This document shows positions 36,891 to 49,850 of a stretch of 64,000 bases of DNA, piece by piece. The position numbers were made by a program, and so were the translations under genes. The notes under the pieces were generated by a model. It saw nothing but the letters and a program-made list of their open reading frames with translations, made no database searches and had not been told where the DNA came from. The stretch covers positions 149,567,405-149,631,404 of the forward strand of contig OX422221.1 in assembly GCA_949130495.1 (NCBI GenBank), read 5' to 3'. The first letter of the stretch is position 1. Every line of letters begins with the position of its first letter. Source of the DNA: Sambucus nigra. Lineage: Eukaryota; Streptophyta; Magnoliopsida; Dipsacales; Adoxaceae.

Positions 36891-37532
36891 GAGCAACCCT
36901 TACGGGTATGCTAAACATGTATAAATACCCTATATGTGTATGCTATGGGTAAGGCAAAATGCCAAATATAACCATCCGTAAGCTATAAAATAACAAAGAT
37001 GCAATTGGACTAGTTGGTTTTTTGTGGGACCCGCACCCAAAACGGAACATCATGTTCCGCGCAAGGAAAAAAAAAAAGATATTTGCTTAAGCGGAACATC
37101 ATGTTCCGCCCAAGCATTTCCCTATTTTAACATTTATACTTTCATCCCCAAGACTGTTTCAAATGGTTTCAACGGTTAATTTTTTTTTTTTATCCAACGG
37201 TTACATTTCAACGGCTATTTATATAGGGTTGTTAGATTTAATTTTGTAGTTGAAATGTAGGTGGAGTAGTTGAGTAATTAATTTGGGGGAGAAACATAAA
37301 AGCTTTAAAACATTTGGGGGGTAAAATGGAAATAAGAAGAAGCTTACGCGGAACATGATGTTCCGCGCAAGGCCTCAATTTATGTTGCCAAAACGACGCT
37401 GTTTTCCCTTATTTCGGTTGCCGTATTGTATTTTTACCCTTTCAACGACTGGCGCGTAGCATTTTTCATCTTTTTTTACAGCTATATTTACACTAGTCAT
37501 GTGTATTTTTAACTTACCCGTAAGGGTTGCTC
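36891..37532. mobile_element. TIR element with TTA target duplication (PIF/Tourist-like)
   Basis: The 18-bp terminal inverted repeat GAGCAACCCTTACGGGTA is exact except for the bases that follow it, and TTA flanks both ends (36888-36890 and 37533-37535). It is 642 bp long and encodes no transposase. Three copies of a CG-rich palindrome, GCGGAACATCATGTTCCGC or a one-base variant, lie inside at 37042-37060 (first base differs), 37091-37109 and 37348-37366. The open frame on the minus strand (37375-37575) crosses the element edge and is not a gene. Confidence 0.82.
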
Positions 37533-37745
37533 TTAGTTGACAGTGATATGGTAAATTTGTTCCATATATATACATTTGTTTATGGTCTTAGTGACTTCCA
37601 ATTTTCGTGGGGCCTGTTTCGTTGTGTGGGATGTTTAATTATATAAATTGATTAATTTAGAATTAATAGATTGTTGATGCATTCATTTTAAATGGGTTCG
37701 AATTTAATTTGTATTGTGTGTGGAAAAATAAAATGAACTTATTCA

Positions 37746-38095
37746 TAGGACTGGAAAAAATAATAAAGTTACTCGAGTTCGTCTTGAGTTCGTTCGGAAA
37801 AGTGCCCATTCGAGACATGTTCATAAAATAAACAAATTAAGCTTAAACAAAATTTTATGCTCGTTATCTTATAAAGCTCAACTCGGATTCGGCTCGATAA
37901 CCAATATCCATACTAACTAGTGTAAAATAACCAAACTACTAGAGCTCGTCTCGTATTCGTTTGTTTAAAAGATCATTCGAGCTCAGATCAATAGATAATC
38001 AACAAAGCTTGAACATATTTTTAAGCTCATTTACATTTAAAAAACAAGATTGAGGAACCTTAAGCTCGAATCGGCTCGACTCATTTTCACTCCTA
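37746..38095. mobile_element. hAT-like MITE
   Basis: Left end TAGGACTGGAAAA and inverted right end TAGGAGTGAAAA, flanked by CTTATTCA (37738-37745) and GTTATTCA (38096-38103), a 7/8 match. An 8-bp duplication with TAGG-type ends is the hAT pattern. The interior repeats CTCGAGTTCG- and GAGCTCG-like phrases and has no ORF. Confidence 0.65.
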
Positions 38096-38103
38096 GTTAT
38101 TCA

Positions 38104-38369
38104 CCATTGATATATATTATATATATTTAGAAAAAGTCGGGTTAAATAAGTGTGTTAGTTGTACAATGAGATAGCTATACAGGAGTGGTCCATTTAAAAT
38201 TAATGTTATAAATTTAACTCGTGCAATTTCAAATTTTCGATAAAATTGGCTAATTTAAGTTTTTTATAAATCAACATGAATTTGTCCATTTTTAAATTTC
38301 TTCATTTTTACAACCAACTAATAATAATAAGGCATAAATTAGTCTACTTTAAATAGGTTAATTTGCAAA
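38104..38369. other. Unassigned spacer
   Basis: AT-rich spacer between the hAT-like element and the LINE remnant. No feature seen. Confidence 0.4.
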
Positions 38370-39655
38370 TTTTTAACCGAAAGGGAAGTTTTATTCAAAA
38401 CAAAGGTATTTTACAAGGGATATCGCTTGCTGCTGACCTAACTCTAGTAGTACGACTTTGATCACTAGACAAAAAGGAAATAAAAAACTTAACATACGTA
38501 AAAAAGAACAAACAGAAAGACTTGACACTGAGCTTGCAACAAGGATATGTGCACACATGTTCGCTTCTCGAAAACAAAGACAGAGGGTCACATGGTAGAA
38601 CTGTTGGAACCCATCATGGATCGCCTGGAGCACATCACCATGGGCAGGATGGTAGGCTAAGTTCGTGCATATCATATGGAACATATTTGAAATTCTGTTT
38701 CAATTTCAATACATTTTATACCCGTATGAAAAGCTATATCTGGAAAAATTCATCAATTATTGATGATGTGTAACCAATATTATGGGAGTACCTGCAGATG
38801 AACTGCCCTTGAGGGTTTCGAATGATGACTCAAATGGAAGCTAGTCCTGAGGTGTGATATTTCACCCCATCACTATTATATTTATAGAACGGATGCGCCG
38901 GTGGCGTCCAAGAAATATAGTGCTGTCTTTTTGGTGGAGTTACTTGGATGGGTTATACCCTTTTAGCGTGTAAAAACTGGAGCATCTGGTCCGATGTAGC
39001 ATGAAGAATGAGGGATTTAGCAATTGGTTTGTGTAGGAAGATAGCCTCATTTTGAGTGAGCCAAGAGCACGAAGGGAGAAAAGAGGATGAATAGATTGAT
39101 ATGTGTTGTAAGAGGGCCCACTCTCCTCATTTATACTTTAGAGAAAGGAAACCACCTCGATATGCGTACCCTCATGCAACATGTGTACTTAATAGAATGT
39201 TGGGCATTTAGTGTAGATGTGAATGTTAGAGTCAGGCATTTCGCATAGGGGCCAGATAAGCGATGGGATTTTATGGTATTAAAATAAACGATCTACTGTG
39301 GGAAGGCCTGGTGAACAAGGAACCACAAAAGATTTTGAGTTTGGGGGGATATGTACTCTTCTAGAGCCAATGCCATGGAAGGGCCAGAGATTATTGCTGG
39401 ATCCCTGTTCAACCAGTGGCAAGTATCTTCGATCGAGAACAAGCCCATGTGGCTAGGCCACCAGTAGGCCTTATCTGGTTGGATTTTGGAGGGTACATAG
39501 AGGGATTGGATATAAGGTAAAAAATCTAGGGCGGGTATTGAGCTAACTTATGTAAATTACATTGATGGATATGGATAATGCTGGAAAGCGGGGCATTAAG
39601 AATAGTGGAAGGCATGAATGGAAATTGTTACCTTGGAGATTCTGCAATATTCTGT
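38370..39655 (-). pseudogene. LINE-1 3' fragment: zf-RVT and RNase H region
   Basis: Read on the minus strand, this holds the C-terminal part of a plant L1 polyprotein: DKAYWWPSHMGLFSIEDTCH and NLLWFLVHQAFP (zf-RVT region, about 39480-39300), then ISWTPPAHPFYKYNSDG (start of the RNase H-like domain, about 38930-38880), and CFREANMCAHILVA (conserved RNase H end, about 38540). An AATAAA signal follows on the minus strand at about 38393. Upstream ORF1, endonuclease and RT are absent, the usual 5' truncation of LINEs. Stops and shifts are frequent. Confidence 0.75.
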
Positions 39656-41074
39656 CTCGGTAATTCAATCAAAATATTTATAAATTATGATGGAATGAGG
39701 ATTGATGATAATTATAAGGAAATTGTGGATTAAAAATTTAAGAAAAAAATAAAGAATGGAAAATATTTAGGTTCGTTCGAATGACTATCAGTGGTCGTTC
39801 TAACAACACCATAGTGTCATTAGAAGTGAGATAGATGTCACGACATGCAGGAGTTCAAACAACATGCCACTACTTTACAGTGGCACGCCGTGCGAAAGGT
39901 CGGGCGATCCAAACATCGAACGAGATGGAGAAGTCGTTAGAATGACATAAATTGAGACTATTTATTCCAGTTTTCCCTTATGCCCTGGCACGATTTTATC
40001 CATTGGATCTTTGAACGGTCGAGCTCAGATTAAATCAGAAGGGGAAAATGAGATTTTTGGCCTTTAGAAGGGTTTTATAAGGGATTATTTTGTTTATTTA
40101 AGGCTATTGGTATAGAAAATAGAAGAAGAGAGAGAGAGGGGCGGGCGGTCTTCCACCTCCTCCCACCAAGAACCACCACTCCTCCACCATACTATAAGCA
40201 CAAAACACCATTTTTATGGTACATTCTAGCATATTTGAACCATATAAACCCATTTGCACCATGGTAGAAGAAGAGCTACAAATTTTGGAGAAGTGTTAGG
40301 GGATTTTTGGAAAAGATAAAGATGGGTTTTTATGGAGTTGGAGTGGGTATTGCTTGGAATCTTGGGTGGAACACATTTTGGAGCTTTTAGGAGGATGCAT
40401 GTAGTAGCCCCTTGAGGTCACCTTTGACATCTATCTTTATTATTAAGACTCTATTTTGCATTATTTGTAGTCTTATAGTTAGATTACATGGGTAGTATTC
40501 ATATGATTAGATGATGAAATTATGCCTAGTAAATAAGAAACAATTTTATGAAAGAAAAATGTACGGAAATGATATTTTGTTAAAAATAGTGAATGAACAA
40601 ATATTTTTAAGTTTTAAAATAATAAGATTTGGTGTTTTATGAAATTAGTGCATTTTCTATAAAGATTGGTGTTAAATATTTTATGCAATAAAATGTTTGG
40701 AAATAATGATTTATTTTGGTAAACATTAGTGAAAGAATATTTCTTGCAAAAATAAATATTTTATAAAAAATGGACATTTTTTGAGTTTTAAGAAATTAAA
40801 TGTCTTTTTGCATAAAAAAATGTAGTTTTGCAACTATGATGAATTTTTATAATGAAAAAATATGTTAAAACCATTTAGTATGATTTTAAGGTTTAAAATC
40901 CATCTTCTCATGCATATAAACTTGCAGTAATTTGTCACTAAGTGTACAAGCAAGTTTAAAGAAGAATTAGTTAGGTTTAAACATGAAATGATAAAAAGTG
41001 AAAATTCTATTCAAGGGTGTGAAACAAGAGTTAAAAATGTGATAAGGATAAAGTGTAAGACTACATGTAAAATT

Positions 41075-42480
41075 AGACAAAAGTTTTCCCACTATTTAGG
41101 GGTAGACAAAAGCTAAGTTACATTGCCTCCTTGGTCGATAAAATTAGGCAAAAGGTTCAAGGTCAGCAAGCAAAATACCTATCAATTGGAGCTTGAGAGG
41201 TATTAATCAAACACATCTTAAGATCAATCCCATGGTATCTGACCTCATCTATGCAACCTCCAAAAGGTATCATAAAGAGAATCCACTCCACCCTCAATAA
41301 ATTTTTCTGGGGCAGCATTGAGAAGATTGGCTAGAAAAGCCAATGCCATAGTTGCGACACATTATGCTCCCCTAGAGAAAGTGGAGGATTAAACTTAACT
41401 AGCATGGAGGTTCTAGCAAAAGCATTTAGTTTGAAGTCTCTTTGGAGACTAAGAACATCAAACTCACTTTGGAGTAGTTTCATGAACTCTAGATATCGGC
41501 CTCAAAATCTATACAATCAAATGGGCTCAATCTCCTGGAAAATAATGAAAGCCATTTTTTCTCTCTTCAATAAGGGAACAACCCAAGAGGGTAACTCATG
41601 AAAGTGGGCAATCTCAAAATCAGGAGTTTTCTCCCTAGCCTCTGCAAGAGAAATAATATAGGAAAACTATTCATCAAGCACCCTATACACCTTTATATGG
41701 GATAAATACATCCCCCCAAAATGGTCCATTCTCTGTTGGAGGATATTAAAGAATAAAATTCTGATAGATAAAAACATCCAAAACTATGGTATTCATTTGG
41801 TTTTCAGATGTGCTCTCCGCAAAAATGATATAGAAACAACCGACCACCTATTCGTACAATTCCCCCTGTCACAAAGCTTATGGAATTTTCTATTCTCATT
41901 AATGGGTTTATCATTCAAATATGACTCGTGTGGTTTTATGATTATGGGTTGGTGGATACAAGGAAAAGGTAAAGACTATAGGGTCCGCAGCTGCAAATTC
42001 ATTCCCATTGCAGCAATCTGGAGCATTTGGACTATGCGAAATAAAGGGGTATTTGATGGATGCAAGGCCTCAGCTACGTCACTCATCAAAAACCGTTTCC
42101 ACCAAATTAGGCTCGTTGCTTCTTATATGTCCTTCTATTCTAAGATCGACTCATTTGACACCTACTGGTGCATTATTTTTCATATTAGACATTCCCCCAC
42201 AAAAAAACCTATTCCTCCATGGCTCCTGGGTATCTAACATAGTTATTTGCGAAGGTAGAAGGTTTGGAGTCTAATTAATGTTTTAAATTTTCATATGTCT
42301 ATGTCAGGGATTTCCTATCACGTTTTCGTGGCATTGGGTAATTTTCTCCCCCTCTGCCCTTTTACTCGAGGTTTGTACAGGCCACCGTGAAGAGGTTGCT
42401 TCTTCACTTTGATTAATATACCTCTTGGGAGTTCCGTATCCCTTACATTAAAAAATGGATTTCTTGAATAAAGAAATGTG
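41075..42480 (+). pseudogene. LINE-2: RT C-terminus, zf-RVT and 3' end
   Basis: The plus strand encodes, with stops and shifts, the thumb end of an L1 RT and the region after it: SHYLGV (about 41090), VLIKHILRSIPWYL, LNKFFWGSIEKI, CSPRESGGLNLTSMEVLAKA, then a zf-RVT block (MVFRCALRKNDIETTDHLFV...LWNFLFSLMG). A final open frame ends at 42237. A 3' untranslated-like stretch with TTGATTAATATACCTCTTGG ends near 42480. It is 5'-truncated and lies inside the LARD-like LTR. No clear target duplication was found. Confidence 0.8.
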
Positions 42481-43678
42481 TGGTCTGTGAAATTTTTTTA
42501 ATAAAGGTATTGAATAAGTGTCTATGGGTGAACATGAAAAAGTTAGTTTGTATAACTTACTAATGTTGCAAAAGATTAACAATTACAAAATTGAAAAGGA
42601 ATTAATGAGGTAAAGGTGTTTCCAATTAAAAATAATATTACTCCTAGGTTTGAAAGGGTATTAAGGTGTTAAAACACTTAAGGAGTTATGATGGGTAACT
42701 TAATAGTGTTTTGTAAAAAATTAATACTCGCGGAAGTGGAGTAAAAGGTGATTTTGGAAACAAATGGGTAAAATTATATTTTTACTTAAAAAGTGGAATA
42801 TTTTATGAAATAAAAATAATATAAATGTGTTATAGAAAGTGGTTCTACATGAATATGATTTTTGAAATAAAATCAAGGTTAAAGTGTAAAAGACATGAAA
42901 TGATAAAATTTCAAATTGTAACAGAAGTTGGGGTATAACCAGGTTTTTTTTTGCTTTAGACAGGTAAAAAGAAAAAGTGGAGTAATGTGCACATTTATAA
43001 AATATTAAAATACATTAATAAGGAACTCAGATGACACCGGGATAAGTAAGAAGGGCCCGAAACCATAGGGTGAAAAGCCCAAAACCACTGGCCAGAGCAT
43101 ATAGTGTGCATAGCCGGCAGTGTGGAGCCCATTAAAGTATGCGGTATTTGAAAGATTTCGAGAAAAGATAATGGATTGAGGAACATGTCAAGAAATAGGT
43201 TGTGTGGTAAAATGTGTTAATATAACCTAACTTGAATGAATTAATAATTGTTCTAGTAGAGGTTAAAATGGATAAGTAAATGTGGAATTGATTAATATCC
43301 ATAAAGTAAAGACAAGAGTAAAGCAAGTGGGTAAATGGGTGATTAAGCAACCTAATCGATTAAACCCATAATTAACACAAAAATGTGTTGAAAAAGGTTC
43401 TCAAAGATGAAATAAGTATTTCCTAACATGGTGTTAGCGTATATTGAAAGGGTAAATTTGAACGAAAATACTAAAGTGTGTTGGATAAAATAAAAGGGTG
43501 ATTTCGGTAAAGGAATGGTTTTGATTAAATCAAACGTAGTGGTTTCAAGTGTTGAGCCGGGTGTGTTGAATAAAGTGAAATGCTAAAATGAGTAAAAAGT
43601 AATCTAATCTAAGATTAAGGTAAATTAATCTGGATAAATAAGGTTTTCGAAAGTAAAATCGTTCATACATTAAGTATG

Positions 43679-43680
<2 letters not shown>

Positions 43681-43712
<32 letters not shown>
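43681..43712. repeat. (TA)n microsatellite
   Basis: About 16 TA units within the LARD-like LTR. Confidence 0.95.
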
Positions 43713-43714
<2 letters not shown>

Positions 43715-44091
43715 CATAACGTGTTGAGTTTCCTTTCTATTGTTCGATTCTATATTGCATTTGTATATTTTTCACTGGGCATTGTCTCACACCCTCACAT
43801 TTTTACAACTAGTTGGGAGCGGTTTCATATTTTCAGAGCGTTGTACATGTAAGTACTTTCTTTATTTTACGTTTGTAGCTCTATATGCTTAGACTTAGGG
43901 ATTCTCCCCATGAGTCCCTTACGTAGTTGATTTTAAAACTGGAATCGCATGCTAAATAAGTGAAATGCTAATTAATATAAAAATGGACTAGCAACATTAT
44001 ACTGGTTGTTTTATTGCACTTCACACCTAACTGTCGGGTCGAACCGGGTTGACAATAGGTAATCCATAAATCTGGGGCGGGGTGTTACAAA

Positions 44092-44103
44092 TGGTATCAG
44101 AGC
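44092..44103 (+). other. LARD-like element primer-binding site (tRNA-Met)
   Basis: TGGTATCAGAGC, an exact match, two bases after GGTGTTACA. Confidence 0.9.
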
Positions 44104-46611
44104 TCTAGATTCAATGTTCCCTTTGGGAGTAACGCGGTGAGGTCGGAATCAAAACTTTGATGTTGGTGTTGGTTTGGTCCGTTCATGCTAGTTTGATGAT
44201 GGTTTAATTCGTGCCCTCGACGGTAAAGTCAAAGAGGTTAGCTCGACATGTAAGTTAGTTCCAAGTGGCACGCGATCAAGTTGATAGTTATTAATCGCTC
44301 CTGCGCTTCGGGTTAGATTTGTTAGTAATTTATATGTGTCCACGTAAGCCAATAGTGATGACACCATGGTTGTTAGTGTGGGGTTCTTGGGTTAAATTCT
44401 TGGTGACATGGAATCATTTGAGGTGTCGATAAAGTGAAATAATGCTTATTGGGCAAATGGCACGAGTTGCATATAGTCAACGGTAGAAGTTGATGGTTAG
44501 GGTGTCTCGACTAGGCACTAATGAATAGTGATTGGAAGGTATATAGACCTTAGGTGTGGCGCTTACAAGTAGCTAACGCAGGTAACATAATTAGACAAAT
44601 TTAATTCTCCGGTGACATCATAGTTGATGGTAATTCGGTGAACACATGAAGTTGTGTAGACTAATAGTGGTAATACCATTGCCCTTGTGTGAGATGTGTT
44701 GTGTGATGACTTTGGTGATGAGAGTAACCTTAATAGTAGAAACATCAAGTAGATATCGTTGTGACCTAACTATAAAGGTTATATGTTTCTCTTATGGAGA
44801 CTAGATAACGAATAGCATTCATAAGTATTGATTCCGTGGTGACAACGTACTAGTTCCCTTGGTTGAGGACTTAGGTTGGGTATACTTTGATTATGATGTG
44901 GTATTTAGGAAAAGGATCTCGCCTGGAATTTGCGATATAGACCTTGGTACTTACAATACTCAACATCTGTATCCTACCAAGATCTATATAGCCGTGTTAA
45001 CTCATTGATCATCACATGGTGTGATGTTTTCATAGTGAGATAATTTATTTATCACGGTTGAACATTTATTGAGGATTAGGTGAGGCATACATTAAGGTTT
45101 ATAGGTTGTAGGCGATGTCCTATACCTTTCATGATTTGTAGTAGCACTGGTTGTGGTTTATAGGCGTCTTATAGTCACGACCGCTTGGAAGAAAGATGAG
45201 ATGATTATGTAAGTGTAGAAACTTGTTTAGCCACCAAGGTCATGGCTAGGTGCGAGGTAATCCTAGGGTGATAGTAGTTCATAGGCATTGGAACGCCTTG
45301 AGGTGTTTTATAGTTAAGGTGAACCATAGGCAGAAGCTCGTATACCAGTGTCTTTGCAAGGATAGAGTAAATTGTGATGTGGGTATTAAAAGGTTTGTAG
45401 AGCGCACCTACAATGATAGAGGTATGGACGATGCAATCTTGTTGGGTTTTGGGACTTTTACATGAGATGTGGTTGGTGTTCTTAGGAGACCAATTAAGTC
45501 CGGTGAAAATAGGCAGTAGCATTCTAGTGACGATTGTGTTGAGGGTCAGGTGATGACCCCAGATTATTAGTCGTATAGTGTACGTGCCAGGTATGGCATT
45601 CCAAATCGGCAAAAATGGGTAGTATGGTCCCTAAGGCAGGGTGATAATTGTGACATTATAGAAGTAATACTTATATGTGATGAAATGACTAAGATGTGTG
45701 GTAATACTCAGTTTCGGGGTGTACTAGGACATGTGCATGAGACTTAGAGTGATGGCACCAAGTTGGGGCTTGAAAATGGCAATCGAGGTGGGGTAACATA
45801 GGAATATGATTATTATGTCAACGTGCTGATGGTATATACTAGGATAGCCTTAGAAAAGTAAGGATTAGTTCTTAGCACGTCACAACAAGCTAGTAAAAGT
45901 TAGAAGATGTTGCCAAGTGTGGTATTATATACCCTTAGATTGGTGTGGGTAGAAACCGATAATAAGTTTGGTGGAAATCTAGTGTGGTTAAAGACATGGC
46001 AAGGTGAGTGTCTCGCTTAAACTAAGTACTAACTATGGAATTTTCGGATTTCGATCACGATATATTAAGGCAGATAATAACCTAGGTGTAGTAGGTAGTG
46101 ATGTCATCACTGGTAATTGAACATGGTCAATGTTGACAAGGGCGTGAAGTACTCGCAAATCAAAATGGTCCATGTATGCCAAGGATGTAAAAGGTAGGGC
46201 CTTGCTCCAAAGGAGGAAAGTAGGAGATTGGATTCCTAAAGGCCTACCAATTCGTAATTTGCATCGTATTGCGAGAATAAATGGGTACGATTCGATTCTC
46301 CACTTCTAGTGACCCAAGTGAGGGTGTGTGGCTAGGATTTGTTCTCCGTGAGAACTCTAGGAATGAATGGAATGACTTCAAGTATATGACGTAGGTTCAC
46401 CTCCATAAGTGGGAGTTGGATGCCTATGGGCGAATATTCTCGGGACAGTTACCTGTTCCTTTGGACTCTAGTGTATTCCTTTCAATTTCGATAATTGGGA
46501 ATCGGTATTCTCACCCATGAGATGACTCGGATTGGTACCATGTCATGGTACGCGTAGATGGGCCTGGGAAAGCCGATTAGATATAAATTCTTCATATTTA
46601 TCCTCGTAATT
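44104..46611 (+). other. Non-coding interior of LARD-like element
   Basis: About 2.5 kb with no domain recognisable in six frames; the longest open frame (135 codons, minus strand, 45205-45612) matches nothing I know and has no supporting context. Base composition is more balanced than in the AT-rich LTR. The right end is set by the probable Athila LTR start. Confidence 0.55.
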
Positions 46612-48080
46612 TGTAGGCTTTTATCATCTTGTGCAATGTAAATTAAGTTAATTTATCTCATATCATTGCTACTGGTATCTTCTATATAGTGTATCGAGTT
46701 TCGTGTATTTCTCTTACATTTTGCAGGTATTTTATACAAGTGAAAAAGTAGAAGACTCAAAATCAAGAAAGAAAGAGAAGAAGAAAAGTCAAGGGAAAAA
46801 TAGTAATTTTACTTCGGACGCAAAACTTAAAGGAAAGTTGAAGACCTCTAGTACACAAGCAAGTAGGAAGAAACGTCATCCAAATATGTGTTCCAGTTGA
46901 AAAGTTATGAAGCTTCAAAGTTGAGAAAAAAATCAAGGAAAAGAAAAGAAAGAAAAAAATTCCAGAAAACCAAACCGATGAAAAAGATTCTGAATGAATT
47001 CATAATTCTGTATTGAGCGGACCAGTTCTCCCCATTAAAGAAGACAAATCGGACCGGTTAGGCGCGGTTGATTTTTTATTTTTTATTCTAAAAATTAGAT
47101 TTGTGCATGGTTCAAACACTTAATAAAATGTGGGGGCTATATCTTATTATATCACCAGACATTAAAGAAGAAGTGTTTACATACTTTTGAGAGATTCTTG
47201 AAGGCAAGAATCCTAGGATTAATCTTCTTCAACAATTATTCATCTTTGGGCATTAAATCTAAGGGTATTTCTTCAATACATGTATAGTTCCTATATTGCT
47301 CTCAATTTCTCTAATCTTTTGATTTATGAAACATCATTTCTTAGTTATAATTCTCTGTTACAAGTTTAACTAGACTTTTCACATAAGAATGATTTCATGA
47401 AACGTAGTCAACATGTTTTGTCGTAGTTACACCATGTCCGACTAAGTTTTTTGTGGGTTGGGATACATGAACCTAACCTAGGTAACACATATGGATTTAA
47501 AAGTGAATCAAAAGTAACCCCTCATCCAAAGGTTTGAACTTTATCAAAACAAAAGTTTTAGGCCTTTTAATTTAATTTGCCCTGGGTAACTGGAATGTTT
47601 AAGCGTGCAATTGGCATTTTGATAACTTCTCATACTCGTCAAATACAATTTTTGATTTGATATTGTCTCACATTTAGTCCCCATATGTCGAATTCTTAGA
47701 GAGTATTTGATGTCTCTTTGAATGAAGAATTATCTTTTTGAAGCTTTTATGTTCTATGCGAACACTGACAATTCGGGGGAGTGTACCCTAACACCATTTT
47801 CTCGCATATAGTTAAAGCTTAACTTAGTCCATTTTGCATGATTTGTTAGTTAATAATTTATTTCAAATTACATTAGTTAAAAGTAGTAGTCATAAACTCA
47901 TCACCTTTTCCTTTCTTTTTTTGTGTCATTCGAGGGTTAAGCATTCTTCCTATTCATAGTCATGAGCATTTGTCATATTCCATAAGTTTGACACTCGAGT
48001 TTCTAGATTTATACTTGAGCGACCGACTTACATTTGAGTCGATAGAAGCATGAACTAGAAACACTTTTAAATTTGCATCA
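46612..48080 (+). repeat. Athila 5' LTR (left edge tentative)
   Basis: The right end TTTGCATCA lies six bases before the PBS. TGTAGGCTTTTATC at 46612 is a plausible start but has no partner to confirm it. A GCGGACCAG...CGGACCGGTTAGGCGCGG cluster lies at 47017-47068. Confidence 0.6.
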
Positions 48081-48086
48081 TGTTTT

Positions 48087-48104
48087 TGGCGCCGTTGTCG
48101 GGGA
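48087..48104 (+). other. Athila primer-binding site (tRNA-Asp-like)
   Basis: TGGCGCCGTTGTCGGGGA differs by one base from the usual Athila TGGCGCCGTTGCCGGGGA. It distinguishes this element from the Met-primed elements elsewhere in the window. Confidence 0.92.
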
Positions 48105-48231
48105 TTAGGTAGACTTTTAGGTTAGGTCGATTTAATCCAAAATTTGACTCTAATTCTTAAAAAGCCAAAATAAATAAAAAAAAGCAGAAAAGTAAAAAGC
48201 AGAAAAAATATAACATCTCTCAAGTAATTTC

Positions 48232-49850
48232 ATGCAAAATTTGCAACAAACTCCTCAAACCACTTTGACCCGCATTCACGAGAATTCGATAGTTGAGTAC
48301 GACCCCAATAGTCCAGACACTCCTAATGCTCCATAATTTTTGATTCCACCTCCTACATCACCTGATTCCCTTACAAGTCACACTTATAGGGCGTCGAGTG
48401 AGGACTTTAAGTAATTTGGAAAGAGAGCCACGCCAGAGCATTCTAGTTATGGTACGGGTGAGGGAGAGATACCGTATCATCCCATGAAAGAGCTCTTATA
48501 TCCCGAGTGGACTCTCACTCCGGGATGCATTCTACTTCCTTACAATGTGGGGTAATTTCACTTCTGAAATGGGATGATCTAGATTCTTCCCTCCTTTCAC
48601 AGTTCGGATTCGGAGAAACCATACCTCCACATCCATGAGTTCGAAGAGGCATTCTATAAGTTTAGCGATCAAGCTTGCACTCAATACGTCGTTCGCCTTA
48701 AACTTTTTCCTTTTTTCTTAAGCGATAAAGATAAGACCCGTCTTTGGTCTTTATCACCGAACTCAATCGGGTAATGGAGAGATATTCAAGATTAGTTTAT
48801 TTTAAAATTCTCCCCCAAACATAGAACAAACTCCATCAAGGCTCAAAATTCAAACTTTTAGACAACAAGAAAATGAACCATTTGATCGATGTTAGGAGCT
48901 CTTCCAAGAGATAGTTAACACATGACCACATCATGATTTTCAGAAGTATTGCCTTATCTATTTCTTCCACTAATGGCTAAGTATAGCATTCGAACAACTC
49001 GTGGAAACTATGTGTGAGGGAGATTTTTAGGGGTTAGATGCAAATGATGCTGAGGCTCACCTTAAGTATGTCGCCGAGACTACTCAACCATGGGGTACAT
49101 TTGATCCTAACACCCAAAATGGGGTTCAACAAATGTCCACTGCTCCTTCCGCATCTGGTCTCTATCACGTGGACAAGGACTCCGAGTGGAAACTTTGAGT
49201 TAACTAAATTGAGAAAATATTGGAAGACGTACTCGAATCACGGGAAAGAGAAACAAACAGATCCACCCGAGCTATGAAAGAAAAGGTATGTGTCATTTGT
49301 GAGGTGGGACATTCAACAAAGGAATGTCCGACGATTACCGCCTACAAAGTCATGCTCCATGAGCAAGTGGAAGCTATAGGAGGGTTTAATGTAAAATTTT
49401 AGTGCCCCTCATGGGAATTCTTGCCATCATGGGTTCAGTTACGGGCAACCAAACTCCGCGTTGAATCCTAATTCACACATTTCCCATCCTCCACCACTTT
49501 CTCCTCATTTTCAACAAGCTCCACGTATGCCAGCATCACTGCTCGCGCCGTATATCACCCCACCGAGGTGAAATTTTGAGGATTTGATAAATCAATTCAT
49601 ACAAGCTCAACAAGTAGCGAATGCTCAAAACACTCGGATGTTTTTCGATATAAATGCTAACATTTCCAAGTTGCAATCATCCTTAAGTGTCCAAGAAAAA
49701 GTAAGTTTCCATCCCAATGCCAAACACCTCCTCAAATTCAACCTAGTGTTAGCTATACTTCCGATGAAAATCAAGAGCAATGTCAATCTCTCACTACTTT
49801 ACGTAGTGGGAGAGTAGTTGATTCATCACCTCCCCCACATGACGAACCTA
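48232..49850 (+). pseudogene. Athila gag, heavily interrupted
   Basis: A start MQNLQQTPQTTL is followed, across several frames, by Athila Gag blocks: PYLHIHEFEEAFYKFSDQ (about 48620), VRLKLFPFFLSDKDKTRLWS and LSPNSIG (48690-48770), and a KHRTNSI block near 48820. At 49287-49325 there is a knuckle-like CVICEVGHSTKEC, with spacing C-x2-C-x3-H-x4-C, one residue shorter than the standard knuckle. The rest is fragmented. Gag would form the particle core. Confidence 0.8.

Larger units (their letters stand above)
39656..44089 (+). repeat. LARD-like 5' LTR (contains LINE-2)
   Basis: Its left part carries several TTCGTTCGAATGAC- and TCGAACGAG-like motifs (39769-39950) and a GA/CT-rich leader-like stretch (about 40120-40200). 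Its right part has a TA microsatellite at 43681-43712. It ends ...GGGGTGTTACA before the primer site. Without a partner the extent is inferred from the PBS and from the continuity of AT-rich, non-coding sequence on both sides of LINE-2. Confidence 0.55.
39656..46611 (+). mobile_element. LARD-like element: long LTR, primer site, non-coding interior
   Basis: A region ending GGTGTTACA (44089) followed by an exact Met-tRNA PBS looks like a gypsy-type 5' LTR, from about 39656, with a plus-strand LINE inserted at 41075-42480. The 2.5-kb stretch after the PBS contains no recognisable protein. A long LTR with a non-coding interior is the form of a large retrotransposon derivative. No 3' LTR is present in the window; an Athila element begins at about 46612. 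The left boundary next to the LINE remnant is uncertain. Confidence 0.6.

Noticed and set aside
45205..45612. 135-codon open frame on the minus strand
   Set aside because: No recognisable motif, no start context, and it runs antisense to the inferred element. It is most likely a chance frame in non-coding DNA.
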